Positions 33,596 to 44,846 of a stretch of 64,000 bases of DNA are shown here, piece after piece; within the stretch, counting starts at the first letter, position 1, and the number at the start of each line of letters is the position of its first letter. The notes beneath the pieces are model-generated. The model ran no database searches and was not told the origin of the DNA. It saw nothing but the letters and a program-made list of their open reading frames with translations. The position numbers and the translations under genes were made by a program. Source of the DNA: Nelumbo lutea. Lineage: Eukaryota > Streptophyta > Magnoliopsida > Proteales > Nelumbonaceae. The stretch lies in the NCBI GenBank assembly GCA_022828595.1, contig JAKGHH010000003.1:57339759-57403758 (forward strand). Reading direction: 5' to 3'.

Positions 33596-36500
33596 TTGGC
33601 CTCTCATGAGTTGCAGAGTGGAGGAACTACTATGAAATCTCAAGATTGCCCCCCCAGGTCCGATCTTAAGGAAAACATTATCACTGTCTTTCGTGACCAT
33701 TTGGAGCAATATGGTAGGGCCCTCACACAAACTGATTCTGGACCCACTCCTTCAACCTCTTTTGCCTCTTCCTCAAGTAACTTAGCTTCTGCATTCCATG
33801 TGTCTACCGAAACCTCTGAATCCCCATGGGTTATTGATTCCGGTGCTTCCAATCGCATGACGGGTAAGTCGACCTTTTTCCAATCATACACCCTTCTTTC
33901 TGGCAAAGATAAAGTGAGGCTAGCTGATGGATCCTTCTCCTCCATAGTTGGTCGATGATCTATATCTTTGCCATTTGGCTTACCCCTATCAGATGTTTTA
34001 TATGTTCCAAAACTGCCTATTAATTTACTATCTATTAGCAGCATTACACACTCTTTGAACTGCTCAGTAACCTTTTTTCCTATGTCTTTTAGGATTTGGC
34101 CTCCGGGAGGACGATTGGTAAAGGGAACATGGTGAATGGCCTCTATGTGCTGGAGAATAGAGTTGGTCTTGCAGCCTCAAAGTCTTTGAGTCAGTCAAAT
34201 AAAAGTTACATTACTTTGTGGCACAATTGTTTGGTTCATCTGTCTTTTGAGTCCTTGAAGTATTTGTTTCTAGAATTGTTTAAGTCTATGTCTATTAATG
34301 ATTTTCAGTGTCAAGTGTGTCAACAAAGCAAGCATTGTAGAACTTCATTTTCTTTATGTAATAAAAAATCAGATGTTTCCATTTCCATTGTGTATTCTGA
34401 TGTTTGGGGACTTGTAAATATTCCAACAGAGCATGGCTACAAATACTTCATATCTTTCATTGATGACTTCTCTCAATATACGTGGGTGTACCCTATGCAC
34501 TCTCGAGACAAAGTTCCTAAACTTGTGAAAGCCTTCCAACATATGGTATACACACAATTCCAAACGGAGATTCGAACTTTCCAATCAGACAATGCCAAAG
34601 AGTACTTTCATGGTGACCTCATAGAATTTTTTGAAACTTGTGGTTCTATTCATCGTAGTTCTTGTGCTCGAACCCCTCAACAGAATGGGGTTGCAAAGAG
34701 AAAGAATTGCCATCTCTTAGAGGTTGTTCGAGGGTTGTTGATACACATGAATGTTCCAAAAAGGTTATGGGTGGATGTTGTTATGACTGCGGCTTCTCTT
34801 ATCAATTGGATGCCATCTTGTCTCTTGGAGTACAAGTCCCCTCATCAACTCATCTTCCCTACAACTCCATTATTTCCTATCCCTTTGCGTGTCTTTGTGT
34901 GTAAGTGTTTTGTCCATGATCTATCACCTACCCATAGTAAGTTAGATCCCAAAGCCATTGTTTGTGTATTCCTTGGCTATCCCCTTTCCCAAAAAGGTTA
35001 TCGTTGCTTTGACCCTATTTCCAAAAAGTACTTTGTATCTATGGATGTTTCTTTCTTTGAAGATGTGCCTTTCATTCTTGCTTCTCCTCAGGGGGAGAGT
35101 CCAAGTGAGGAGAAACAGAGATGGGTTTTGTTGCCTTCTCCTCCTGACCCCCCTCCATTTCGGGTCTTTCGTAAACAGCGGTACAAAAGTCAAGGCCGTG
35201 ATCAACGAAGTTCAATAGACACAGAGCATCCTGAAGTTGTGCAACCTATGCCATCAAACTCTCAGGGGTTAAATCAATCACCACATCCAAGTACTATTGT
35301 TCCAGTTGACATCCCTGAGCCCATTGATATTGATACTTCTAATTGTGATCTAGATCTTCCTATTGCTAAGAGGAAAGGTGTCAGATCATGCACCACACAC
35401 CACCCGATGGCCCTTTCCTTATCCTATGAGCATGTTTCACCCTCTTTTCGTGCTTTCTTCTCTGCTATTGACAGTGTTCCCCTTCCTAAGAGTGTTGTAG
35501 AAGCTTTACTTACTCCTGAATTGACAGATGCAATGAAGGAGGAGATCAATGCCCTTCACAAAAATGGCACGTGGGAGCTGGTAAATCTTCTTGAAGGAAA
35601 GGAACCTGTGGGGTGCAAATGGGTATTCTCTATTAAACATAAGGCAGATGGCACAGTGGAGAGGTACAAGGCCCGACTAGTAGCAAAAGGTTTTTCACAG
35701 GTGTATAGAGTTGATTATGCGGAAACCTTTGCACCTATAGAAAAAATGAATTCTATTCAAGTCCTCTTTTCTTTAGCAGCAAATCTAGATTGGGAACTTC
35801 ATCAGTTGGACATTAAAAATGCTTTTTTGAATGGTGACTTAGAAGAAGTGTATATGATCCAACCTCCAAGTTTTCGTGTTAAAGGAGATGAGTAGAAAGT
35901 ATGTAGACTGAAGAAATCTTTATATAGTTTGAAACCGTCTCCAAGGGCCTGGTTCAATAGGTTCCACAATGCAGTTCAACATATGGGTTTTAAGCAGTGC
36001 CAGTCTGATCACACATTCTTTGTGATGAGAGAGCAAGGAAGAATGGCAGGTTTAATTGTGTATGTTGATGACATTATTATCACCAGTGATTGGAACTCAG
36101 AGATACAAAGATTGAAGAGATTCTTGGCCACCCAATTTGAAGTGAAGGATTTGGGGCCTTTACGTTATTTCCTTGGAATTGAAGTGGCCCGCTCTAATCA
36201 GGGTATCTTCATCTCCCAAAGGAAATATGTTCTTGATCTCCTGAAAGATACAGGGATGCTTGGAGCAAAACCTGCTGACACTCCTATAGATGTAAACCAC
36301 AGGCTCGAGGATTGCAGTGATGAGCCCATAGCAGATATGAAGCAGTATCAAAGATTGGTGGGTAGACTTCTCTACCTATCTATGACAAGACCTGACATTG
36401 CGTATGCAATGGGAGTCCTTAGTCAGTTTATGCATGCACCCAAGGCCACACACTTGGAGGCAGCACACAGAGTTCTTAGATATTTGAAGAAATTTCCTGG

Positions 36501-37038
36501 GACAGGACTCCTGTTTGGAAAACATGGGCATATGAGAGTTGAGGTTTACACTGATGCAGATTGGACTGGTTCTGTGGATGACAGAAAATCTACTAGTGGC
36601 TACTATGCTTTTGTTGGGGGAAACTTTGTTACTTGGAAGAGTAAGTAACAAAGTGTGGTGGCCAAATCGAGTGCAGAACCTGAATATAGAGCCATGTCTC
36701 ATGGTGTGGACTTTCTTCTCAGTGATGTGGCAGAACTTCTATGGATAAAGAATCTCTTGGGTGAATTGGACTTTCTTCTCAGTGATCCTATGTCATTATA
36801 CTGTGACAATAAGGCTGCTATTAACATTTCAACCAACCTTGTTCTCCATGATAGAACTAAACATATAGAGGTTGACAAACACTTTATCAGAGAAAAATTG
36901 GAAAAATGAGAAGTTTGCCCTCCCTACATCAGCTCTGAGGAACAACTGGCAGACATCTTTACTAAAGGATTAAATTCCATGCGGCACTGCAATCCTTGTG
37001 ACAAGTTGGGGATGATTGATGTCTACACCCCAACTTGA
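33596..37038 (+). pseudogene. Copia pol: protease, integrase, RT, RNase H
   Basis: Protease WVIDSGASNRMTG (about 33826-33864); GAG-pre-integrase LWHNCLVHLSFESL..CQVCQQSKH (34210-34340); integrase core SDVWG..FIDDFSQYTW, SDNAKEYF, TPQQNGVAKRKN (34390-34710); RT WELVNLLEGKEPVGCKWVF.., YVDDIIITSD (36061-36090); RNase H TDADWTGSVDDRKSTSGYYAF, YCDNKAAI; terminal DIFTKGL. Lesions: TGA 33956-33958, a frameshift near 34090, TAG 35893-35895, TAA 36646-36648, TGA 36907-36909. The natural stop is TGA 37036-37038, followed by a G-rich polypurine tract and the 3' LTR. Confidence 0.94.
36707..36786 (+). repeat. 60-bp spaced duplicate within RNase H
   Basis: TGGACTTTCTTCTCAGTGAT occurs at 36707-36726 and 36767-36786. 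The first copy adds residues (DFLLSDVA) where copia relatives read straight from SHGV to ELLW, so the downstream copy appears to have templated an in-frame insertion. Confidence 0.75.
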
Positions 37039-37045
37039 GGGGGAG
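37039..37045 (+). promoter_or_regulatory. Polypurine tract of the copia element
   Basis: GGGGGAG immediately before the 3' LTR, overlapping the end of pol. Confidence 0.75.
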
Positions 37046-37274
37046 TGATGTAATCCCAGTTATGTGCCGCATGGGCATTTTTGTCTTTTTAACCTTTTAA
37101 TTTTTATGTAATCGCCCTAACTTATAAATACAAATCCTGGGCATCACCAGTTTATGTTTTTTGGTCTAAATATTTTGCCTCTTTCTTCTCTCCTCTCTTC
37201 TTCTTCTTTCTTCTTCCTTCTTCTTCTCTTCTCCTCTCATCTCTTGATCGAGATCTTTCTTCTTGCCGAAATCA
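37046..37274 (+). repeat. 3' LTR of the copia element
   Basis: TGATGTAATC..GCCGAAATCA, 229 bp, aligned end to end with the 5' LTR. Confidence 0.93.
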
Positions 37275-37328
37275 TAGATGATTATAATCATATATATATT
37301 GTTTATTTCCTTTTATGTGCCAAAATAT

Positions 37329-38640
37329 TGGGATATGGTATGGCAAATTTGAAAGAAAATTCACGACCCAATCGAGAGAAAAAAACTTCCCATGCAAGGT
37401 TTTCACAAAAATCTTCTTAGACTCCCAGTATCAGTCGAAGTCTCGAATGGCAAAGTTCAGAGCCCTCAGCCCCCACGTTCTTCTTAGATCATCAAGTTCA
37501 GGCCTTCAACTCAGTCGAACAACCACCTTCAAAATTTGATTATCAGAGGCCATCTCTCGGTCGGACGACCAACTGTAGCTTCTTCAACTCTTTAGGCCTT
37601 CAGCATTAGGTACTTCTTCTTCTTCTTCTTCTTCTTCTGGAACAGGGGCTCTGCCCAATCTTTTTTTTTTATTTGTTTCTTCACTTTTTACACTAAAAAC
37701 AGGGGTTCCACCGGCCCCGTTCTTCTTTTCTTCTTCTTCTTTTCTTCTTCTTCTCGTTCATAGAAAAACAGGGGCTCTGCCCAATCTTTTTTTTCACTGT
37801 ATTTCTTCTTCTGGAACTGTTTTACACTAAAACAGGGGCACCGCCCCACTGTTACACACTGTTTTTTTTATCAGCAAATATTAATTCGAAAATAGTAAAC
37901 CAGGGCTCCACCCCATTCTTTTTTTTTATTTTCAGTTTTTTCTTTACTTCTCCTTGTTTTTTGGGATATGGTATGGCAAATTTGAAAGAAAATTCACGAC
38001 CCAATCGAGAGAAAAAAACTTGCCATGCAAGGTTTTCACAAAAATCTTCTTAGACTCCCAGTATCAGTCGAAGTCTCGAATGGCAAAGTTCAGAGCCCTC
38101 AGCCCCCACGTTCTTCTTAGATCAACGAGTTCAGGCCTTTAACTCAGTCGAACAACCACCTTCAAAGTTTGATTATCAGAAGCCATCTCTCAGTCAGACG
38201 ACCAACTGTAGCGTCTTCAACTCTTTAGGCCTTTAGCATCAGGTACTTTTTCTTCTTCTTCTTCATCTTCTGGAACAGAGGCTCTGCCCAATCTTTTTTT
38301 TATTTGTTTCTTCACTTTTTACACTGAAAACAGGGGTTCCACCAGCCCCCTTCTTCTTCTTTTCTTCTTCTTCTTTTCTTCTTCTTCTCCTTCTTCTTCT
38401 TCTTTTCTTCTTCTTCTCCTTCTTCTTCTCCTCCTTCTTCTTCTTCATAGAAAAATAGGGGCTCTACCCAATCTTTTTTTTCATTGTGCTTCTTCTTCTG
38501 GAACTGTTTTACACAAAAACAGGGGCACCGCCCCACTGTTACACACTGTTTTTTTTATCAGCAAATATTAATTTGAAAATATTAAAACAGGGCTCCACCC
38601 CATTCTTTTTTTCTCAGTTTTTTCTTTACTTCTCCTTGTT
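37329..38640. repeat. Tandem duplication of about 640 bp in the hAT interior
   Basis: Copy 1 starts at about 37329 and copy 2 at about 37972 (TTGGGATATGGTATGGCAAA in both), each running through GCAAAGTTCAGAGCCCTCAG, CTT microsatellites and a series of ACAGGGGCTCTGCCCAATC-type motifs, ending TCTTTACTTCTCCTTG. Identity is high by eye. Lys/Glu-only frames on minus (about 38263-38536) come from the CTT runs and are not genes. Confidence 0.85.
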
Positions 38641-38820
38641 TTTTGATATTTTCCAGAGATTTCTTAGAATTTCTACATGTTTGTTTCTATTTTTTCTATT
38701 TTTTAGTTTTTTTTATTGTGTGCCTTTTTAAAAAGGCGTATGCCTCGCCTTGCGCCTTGCGCCTCAGGCGCATTTGGAACATGTCACTTTTTGTGCGCCT
38801 TTCGCTTTTAAAACACTGCC

Positions 38821-39240
38821 ATGAGTAGGTCAAATTGTATATATAAACAGTTGTATACATCAAGAGTCATATGAAATAAAAATGTAAACATCTTTTTCAA
38901 TTTTTTTAAAAAATGGACCTCTCATAGCTTGGCCTGATCCGTGGCTTGGCCTGGCCCAAGGCTCGGCCCACAGCACGGCATGGGTCCGTGCGGGCTCAGG
39001 CCGTGGGCCATGCCAAACCGATCCCCCAAATTAGGGATGACAACGAGGTGGGTTCAGGGAAGGTGTTGTAAATTCTAGACCCTAACCACCTCCCTGAATT
39101 TCTCAATCTGTATCTGCCCCAAAACCCGTAACAGGTTGGATTTTAAGAATCCAAACTCTACCCGCACATGAAAATGCAAAACCCTCCCGGACCCTACCCT
39201 CCCCATATTCAAGGGTAGGGCAGATTGGGTTTAGAACCCG
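38821..39240 (+). repeat. Large palindrome, left arm (second copy)
   Basis: GGTCAAATTGTATATATAAAC, ..GGACCTCTCATAGCTTGGCC, ..CCGTGGGCCATGCC, TTAGGGATGACAACGAGGTGGG, ..CACATGAAAATGCAAAACCC, ..GGTTTAGAACCCGG. It matches 40361-40762 in reverse complement over about 400 bp. A third start of the unit follows at 39246-39320. Confidence 0.85.
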
Positions 39241-39320
39241 GCCCACGAATAGGTCAAATTGTATATATAAACAATTGTATTCATAGAAAATCATATTAAA
39301 TAAAAATTTAAACATCTTTT

Positions 39321-39945
39321 TCATTTTTTTCAATTATTTATTAGAAATAATGTATTTATTTCAATAATTAACAGTGTTAGTAATTACAGTATTTTTAATA
39401 ATTAACAGCATTTACTAATTAGAAGTATTAGTATTACAGTACTTATTAAAAATAACGTATTTATTTTAATAATTAACAGTATTTATTAATTACAAGTAAT
39501 AATAATTAGAGTATTTATTCAATATAATGTATTTATTAATTAACAGTAATTTAATAATTACAATATTTTCCATAATTACAGTATTTTTCTAATTTTTAAT
39601 AATTAACATTATTTTACAAAGTACAGTATTTCTTAATTAACAATATTAATTACAGTATTTAATTAATTAACAGTATTTTCAATAAATACAGTATTTTGTT
39701 AGTTACAGTATTTATTTAAAAATAATGTATTCATTAAATAATAGTATTTTCAAAAAAATAACCAAAAACAATGTAACTATGTTTCTGAAAATATGAAAAT
39801 ATGTAATTAACAGTAATTATTTTTTATAATTAACATTAATTATTTTATAATTAAAAAATCAACATATGGTTATTTTATAATTAACAGTAACTATTTTTAA
39901 AATTTACATTTAATTACATTTAAATAATTACAGTATTTTTAATAA
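39321..39945. repeat. AT-rich degenerate minisatellite
   Basis: Many imperfect copies of AATTAACAGTATTT and AATTACAGTATTT separated by AT-rich spacers form the centre of the palindrome. Confidence 0.7.
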
Positions 39946-39949
39946 TTAG

Positions 39950-40360
39950 GGATGGCAATTCATACTTTGATATAGACAAGTGAATGCAACATTTAAACTA
40001 GGGATGGCAATTTCTACCCTACCCGGTGGGTACCCTCCCCAACGGTGGCGACAGGGCAGGTTTTTTTGCTTGAAGAATGGGTTTTGGGGCAGGGATGGGT
40101 TTTGAGATTCTACAACCCGTACGGGTATGGGTAGGGTACGTATTAGGCTAAACCTGACCCTCCTCGACCTGCATATTGTTGGAAAGCATATAAACTTTAT
40201 GTACTAAATCTTGAATTTAATAATGTTTTAAATTTTACATGAAGGACAACTGATAGTTAGTGTTTTTTACATGACTTAATCAAATAATTGGAAATTTTGT
40301 TGTTATTTGTGTTATTTTTCTTATTTATTACTTTTGTATGACAAGAAATAAAAGGAAATT
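39950..40360. repeat. Spacer with two 'AGGGATGGCAATT' termini
   Basis: AGGGATGGCAATT occurs at about 39949 and 40001, the second leading into a GGGTAGGGTACG-type GC-rich stretch. This is a further partial copy of the 'TAGGGATG' repeat family, then plain AT-rich DNA to 40360. Confidence 0.55.
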
Positions 40361-40762
40361 ATATGCGGGTTCTAAACCCAGCCCGCCCTACCCTTGAATG
40401 TGGGGAGGGTAGGGTCCAAGAGGGTTTTGCATTTTCATGTGCGAGTAGGGTTTAGATTCTTAAAATCCAACCCGCTACGGGTTTTGGGGCAGGTACAGAT
40501 TGAGGAGTTCAGGGAGGTGGGTAGGGTCTGGAATTTACAAAACCTCCACGAACCCGCCCCATTGCCATCCCTAATTTGGGGGGTCGGTTCAGCACAAGCC
40601 GTACCGTGACGTGGGCCGAGCCTTGGGCCCAGCCAGACCACGAACCAAGCCAAGCTATGGGAGGTCCATTTAAAAAAAATGAAAAAAGATGTTTGAATTT
40701 TTATTTCATATGATTTTTGAAGTATACAATTGTTTATATATACAATTTGACCTATTCATGGA
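40361..40762 (-). repeat. Large palindrome, right arm
   Basis: Reverse complement of 38821-39240: GGGTTTTGCATTTTCATGTG, ..GCCATCCCTAATTTGG, ..GGGCCGAGCCTTGGGCC, ..GTTTATATATACAATTTGACC. Confidence 0.85.
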
Positions 40763-41065
40763 CCAGGTAGCCCACCCCATTTTTTATTTATACTTTGTGC
40801 GGGTCACATGCAGGTCATGTCGGGCCGGCCCAGTACAACCCGATTTACACCTCTACTGGGGACGGGGCGGGGAAATTCGAGGATTCCCCATCCTTGATGA
40901 GGAGTGGGATGCCTTGCCCCTGAACTCATTCAACATTGAGGAGTGGTTGCCTTGCCCTAAACCCACTTGACACTGGGGACGGGGCGGGGATGGGGTAGAA
41001 TGTCTTGACCATGGGGCAGGGACAGGGATGGGGTGCCCCGCCCTGAACCCACCCCGTTGTCATTC
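40763..41065. repeat. GC-rich hAT-like terminal repeats
   Basis: The first end is CCCGATTTACACCTCTA (to about 40855). A GGGGACGGGGCGGGGA-rich block follows, ending CCCCGTTGTCATTCCTA (41054-41070). Both look like 'TAGAGGTG' and 'TAGGAATGACAA' element ends of related repeat families. Confidence 0.6.
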
Positions 41066-41070
41066 CTATA

Positions 41071-42589
41071 TAATTTTTAATTATTAGTGAAATTAATAAA
41101 AATGATAGCTTTTGTCGTTATTTTTATTTATTTAAAGTTAATCAAATTTTCATTGAAAAATAATAAAAATAATAAAAATTATTAAAATTACTACAAATTA
41201 TTAATAAAACTAAATTTATTAAAAAATATTTGTTCATATTAAATTAACAATAATTGTTTTCTGTAAATCAACATTAAATGAAAAATAAAATTATTAAAAT
41301 TTTAGATATTAACAATAACGTTGAATACTTATAGTTAGTTAACAACAAATTTTGATTATTAATTTAAGATTAATTAATAGTAAATAAATGTATTAAATCT
41401 TTCAGATTTGCACGGATCCCCACTAGTTGGAAAAGAAAAAAAAAAGAAAAGAGAAGGGTACATAAATGATATTGATCAAAAAAAGGGCACATAAATGATC
41501 TGTGGAAATGAGATGCAGCCAAATCCAAGATGGTTGGAACTTGGAAATTGCCAATCATTCATGAAGTACAGCATACATTTGAAAGTCCCTGAACTACTGC
41601 TACAATGATTTAAATACCACTGTTAAAATCACAGATCTATTAATAATTTAATATTTTTATTGATCTCAAATGTTTAGTTTGCAATCCATATATTGAATAT
41701 TTATTTTACCTAAGAAGCTTAATCCAACTGAATAAATTAATCAACAACAAGATAGAATATTTTTGGATTGCAAGAAAACAAGGATATATTCTGTGAACAA
41801 TGACCCATTTATTTTATGGTTAAAGGTAATCAAGCTGGTTTTTATCTTAAAGATCTCCTAGGAAGGCTCTACAAAATATAAGGTCCATCTGGTCAAAATC
41901 TCTTATAAGTTATCTGAAATAAATTAGGTATCATCATAATTATAGTAGTAAACAGGATATTGAGTGCTTCTTATATGTACTCGATTTGATAGAAGAGAAT
42001 CAATGAATCATAGATGGACAGTTAAGATATTAATAATGATAATAATAGTATGGCATATGCAACTTAAAAGTCATAATTCTACACCAGTTTTGCTAATACA
42101 TTTGCGGAGGATATATCATGGGACAAGGATGATGTGTCGATATCATCAAAGCTTGATGTTTACTACCATGGAATAAATAATTGAAAAAAGTCAGTTAATG
42201 TCAGTCAGTACACAGATATCAACATAATAGAGAAATAAGTAACTTAGATGCATAATTCATAAAATAATAAATGTTGGTCTGGAATGTCCAAAATAGTGCA
42301 CGAAGTACTTATTTTCGCAGAATGTCATCATCTCATGTTCAATATCAACATTTGACCAAAAACAAAAAAGAAAAAGAAAAATAGTTCAATTTTTGGGGCA
42401 GAGAAACTTCTTTTTGCACTCTTTTCTCCCCAACTCAATTTTTAGGGTGGAAAAGAAAGAGTAGGACTCTTGGAAAAGGAGCAGTAATTTGAGATTTTAG
42501 AATCAAGCAGTGAATCTAGGTCAAAATTCATTCCAAGGTTTTCAAAACTGAACGTTTTTTTCTAAACAAATTTTTATTTTTCTTCATAG
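41071..42589. other. No recognisable feature
   Basis: Very AT-rich, no gene or clear transposon ends. Confidence 0.4.
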
Positions 42590-42596
42590 AGTTTTA

Positions 42597-42768
42597 GCTT
42601 GGTGCAATGGTAAAAACCCAGTCTAACAAGAATGAGAGCACAGATTTAAGTCTGAGAGTGGCTACTTGGTGCCAAAAAATATATATATTAGAGGCTTAGG
42701 TCCACATCCAGTCCACTCATTCCAAGACCCTGGATAGCCACGACCAAGACTAAGCGATGGCCCTTTTA
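42597..42768 (+). mobile_element. SINE, Au-like
   Basis: 172 bp starting GCTTGGTGCAATGGTAAAAA, a tRNA-type A box, with a degenerate B box near TTTAAGTCTGAGAGTGG, then a body recalling plant Au-SINEs (GGCTTAGGTCCACATCC). Flanked by AGTTTTA on both sides (42590-42596 and 42769-42775). Length fits the family (about 180 bp). Confidence 0.6.
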
Positions 42769-42775
42769 AGTTTTA

Positions 42776-43342
42776 TCTGGTCATACATCAGATACAGATC
42801 CAAATTCCACTTTTATATTTCTTCCCGTTTTTTTGTTAGTACACCTAACTAAACTATGTATTAGCTAGTTGCAACTTGAAACTGATATACAAGGTCATCA
42901 GAAACAATGTATTGGATCTTTACTTATAATATAGTAGTTAAGATGACAACAATTTGAAGCATGTGGGATAGCTGAGCATATCTGCCTATTTAACCCCTTT
43001 TCAACATGTTCTCAAATAGTTCATAGTGATTTACATCTTATTTACCTAAATATCAACTAATTTTACAAATTCTAAAAGTTACATTACATCCATAATAATT
43101 TACAACATGTATCTCTGATAAACCTAGAATATGTTGATATCCTTTGTGGTGATATGGACATCAAAACTGATATCACAATCCCATAATATTATTGCAAACA
43201 TTAAAGGAAGTATCATGGAAGGAGACAGAGTCTCGGCTCTAACTGCAACTTGGAGTTTTTCCCCCCTTTTCTTCACTTGGTAGGAAGAGATTTTTTATTT
43301 TCTGAAAACAAACATGGATTAAGCAGTAAGCTTAAAACCAAC
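42776..43342. other. No recognisable feature; inferred leader intron
   Basis: No gene or repeat structure seen. Confidence 0.4.
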
Positions 43343-43637
43343 CTGTCTACATTCTCCTTGATGGTATTGTTTCCTTGAGCAATTTAAACCTTATGAAAGT
43401 AATAACACATACAAAGAGCACATGCACCAAAGGACTTGCTCTAAGGCAGTTGGCCCAAGCCCAACACTTGGAAGTTCAGGTTAGTCTCAGTTCTCTGTTC
43501 TTCAAGAGAAGCCAACAGCAGCCAGTTTTGAGCACTATTATGTATGCAAATTCAAACACCAATTCTAGAACATCTACAATCAATAGGGTGCCAATCCACA
43601 TGACAATAAGACTTCTCCATCTCATTTTGCATAAACC
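43343..43637 (-). other. Candidate 5' UTR exon of the PHL1-like gene
   Basis: Bounded on minus by an acceptor-like TTCTAG (before 43637) and a strong donor ATGTAGACAG/GTTGGT at 43343. More balanced in composition than its surroundings. It would join exon 1 (ending 44466) to the exon starting at 28680. Rests on splice signals and position only. Confidence 0.4.
43552..43632 (-). CDS. Upstream ORF in the candidate leader exon
   Basis: ATG at 43632, TGA at 43554-43552; 26 codons, Cys/His-rich (MEKSYCHVDWHPIDC.. within it). It starts close to the 5' edge of the exon. If translated it could reduce downstream initiation. No homolog recalled. Confidence 0.3.
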   Translation of the reverse strand: MQNEMEKSYCHVDWHPIDCRCSRIGV

Positions 43638-44465
43638 CTAGAACTGACTTGCAACTCGTAAACTATAAATTAGTTTGCAACGGGAGACATACGTAGGATT
43701 TTTCACCTTAAAACAAAGAAATAGCACAACTGCAAATTTGGGATTAACATCCCCTTCCTTTAAACATCTAATTCCACCAAATTTTCCTCTACTTTGCAAT
43801 TCGTAATAAGATATTCTTGAGAATAATTATCTTCCTTTTTCTTCCACCAAGCAAGTGTACCCAAATTTAAGAATTCAAAATCACCTTATAAAGATCACAT
43901 CTTGATAAAAAAAAATAACAAGCACACCCAGAACATCAGAATAGAACTTAAGAGGACAAGAACCACAGAAATAAGTATGCAATCGCTATGCATATTTATA
44001 GGAGAGATATATAATCCCAGAAAAGGGGTCAATATTTATCAATCCTGAACAAGACACATCTAATAATTTCTCAGTGTTTATACCAAACAAACTTTTAAAA
44101 AGATGAAAAATTAAGTAATCAACGCTAACCCCTCCCCACTTCATCCATCATCGAAAAAAGAAAAGAGAATTTGTCCAAAAAATTAAAAAAAAAAAAAAAG
44201 GAGAAAAAGAACAGAGGAAGCACAAGAGCATACTGCCAGATTCTCCATCAAAAAAGAAAGAGAACCCAATTCGAACTGGAACTAGTAGTAAGGGTTGGAA
44301 ATCACGAAGAACGTAACCGCAAAATCGGCATATCGAATTCTCAAGTAGAAAACGAATCATATCAGACAAGAAGAAGCACCAATATCCAATCTTTCTACCT
44401 ACAAAAACCCCCAAAAAAAAAACTAATAATCGAACTTTTTTGGTAGAAATAATCAAAATGGGTAC

Positions 44466-44800
44466 CTGGAACTCTCTTCTGAAACAGGAAAAAATGCAGA
44501 ATTGGAGCTTAAGAGGATCGATGTTGAATCAGAATGGGAAGTATTGTGGGAAACTTGAGAAGCATAAGCTACAAGGAAACAAGAACATTCCGATTGCTCC
44601 TCCGGGCGGTCTGATATCCATATCAGCATCAAAATCCAGAAGGACCAGAACTATTAAAGCACGCTGCAATTGCCTAGTATCCCATTATCGTTTCAAAGCT
44701 CTTTCCATAGTGAGGTCAAATTCCCTCGTTTGCCCTCTTCTTCTCCCGAAATTTCAAAATTCCTCGTATTCTAACTTCTACGGCTCTATTCCACCGTGTA
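44466..44800 (-). promoter_or_regulatory. Candidate exon 1 (5' UTR) and promoter of the PHL1-like gene
   Basis: On minus a TATA-like GATAAATACAAAATAC lies at about 44815-44800, followed by moderately GC-balanced sequence ending in a donor TTCCAG/GTACCC at 44466. The 5' limit is approximate. A polypyrimidine-rich stretch (about 44170-44205, minus) follows in the intron. Inference only. Confidence 0.4.
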
Positions 44801-44846
44801 TTTTGTATTTATCGCGATTTTTCAACTATTTTTTTTTATTAATTTA

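Larger units (their letters stand above)
31631..37274 (+). mobile_element. Complete-structure Ty1/copia retrotransposon
   Basis: 5644 bp: 5' LTR 31631-31853, primer-binding site, gag-pol frame, polypurine tract, 3' LTR 37046-37274. Both sides carry TAGAT (31626-31630 and 37275-37279), an exact 5-bp target duplication. The LTRs differ by roughly a dozen substitutions plus CTT-run length changes, about 5% by eye, so the insertion is not recent. Coding is broken by five in-frame stops and one frameshift. It sits inside a hAT element, same strand as the numbering and opposite to the PHL1-like gene. Confidence 0.96.
31431..38818. mobile_element. hAT element split by a copia insertion
   Basis: Ends are CAGTGTTTTAAAAG (31431) and CTTTTAAAACACTG (38818), a perfect 14-bp terminal inverted repeat, with ..GGCGC-rich subterminal sequence on both sides. 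The 8-bp flanks are CCATGAAT (31423-31430) and CCATGAGT (38819-38826), differing by one base. Without the 5.6-kb copia insertion it would be about 1.74 kb. No transposase is visible, so it is non-autonomous. The interior is CTT-rich with a 640-bp tandem duplication. Confidence 0.85.

Noticed and set aside
38263..38536. Lys/Glu-rich minus-strand frames
   Set aside because: Translation of CTT microsatellites within a duplicated hAT interior; low complexity only.
37329..38640. Regular repeats considered as a CRISPR array
   Set aside because: The motifs are imperfect, lack uniform spacers and lie in a plant transposon.
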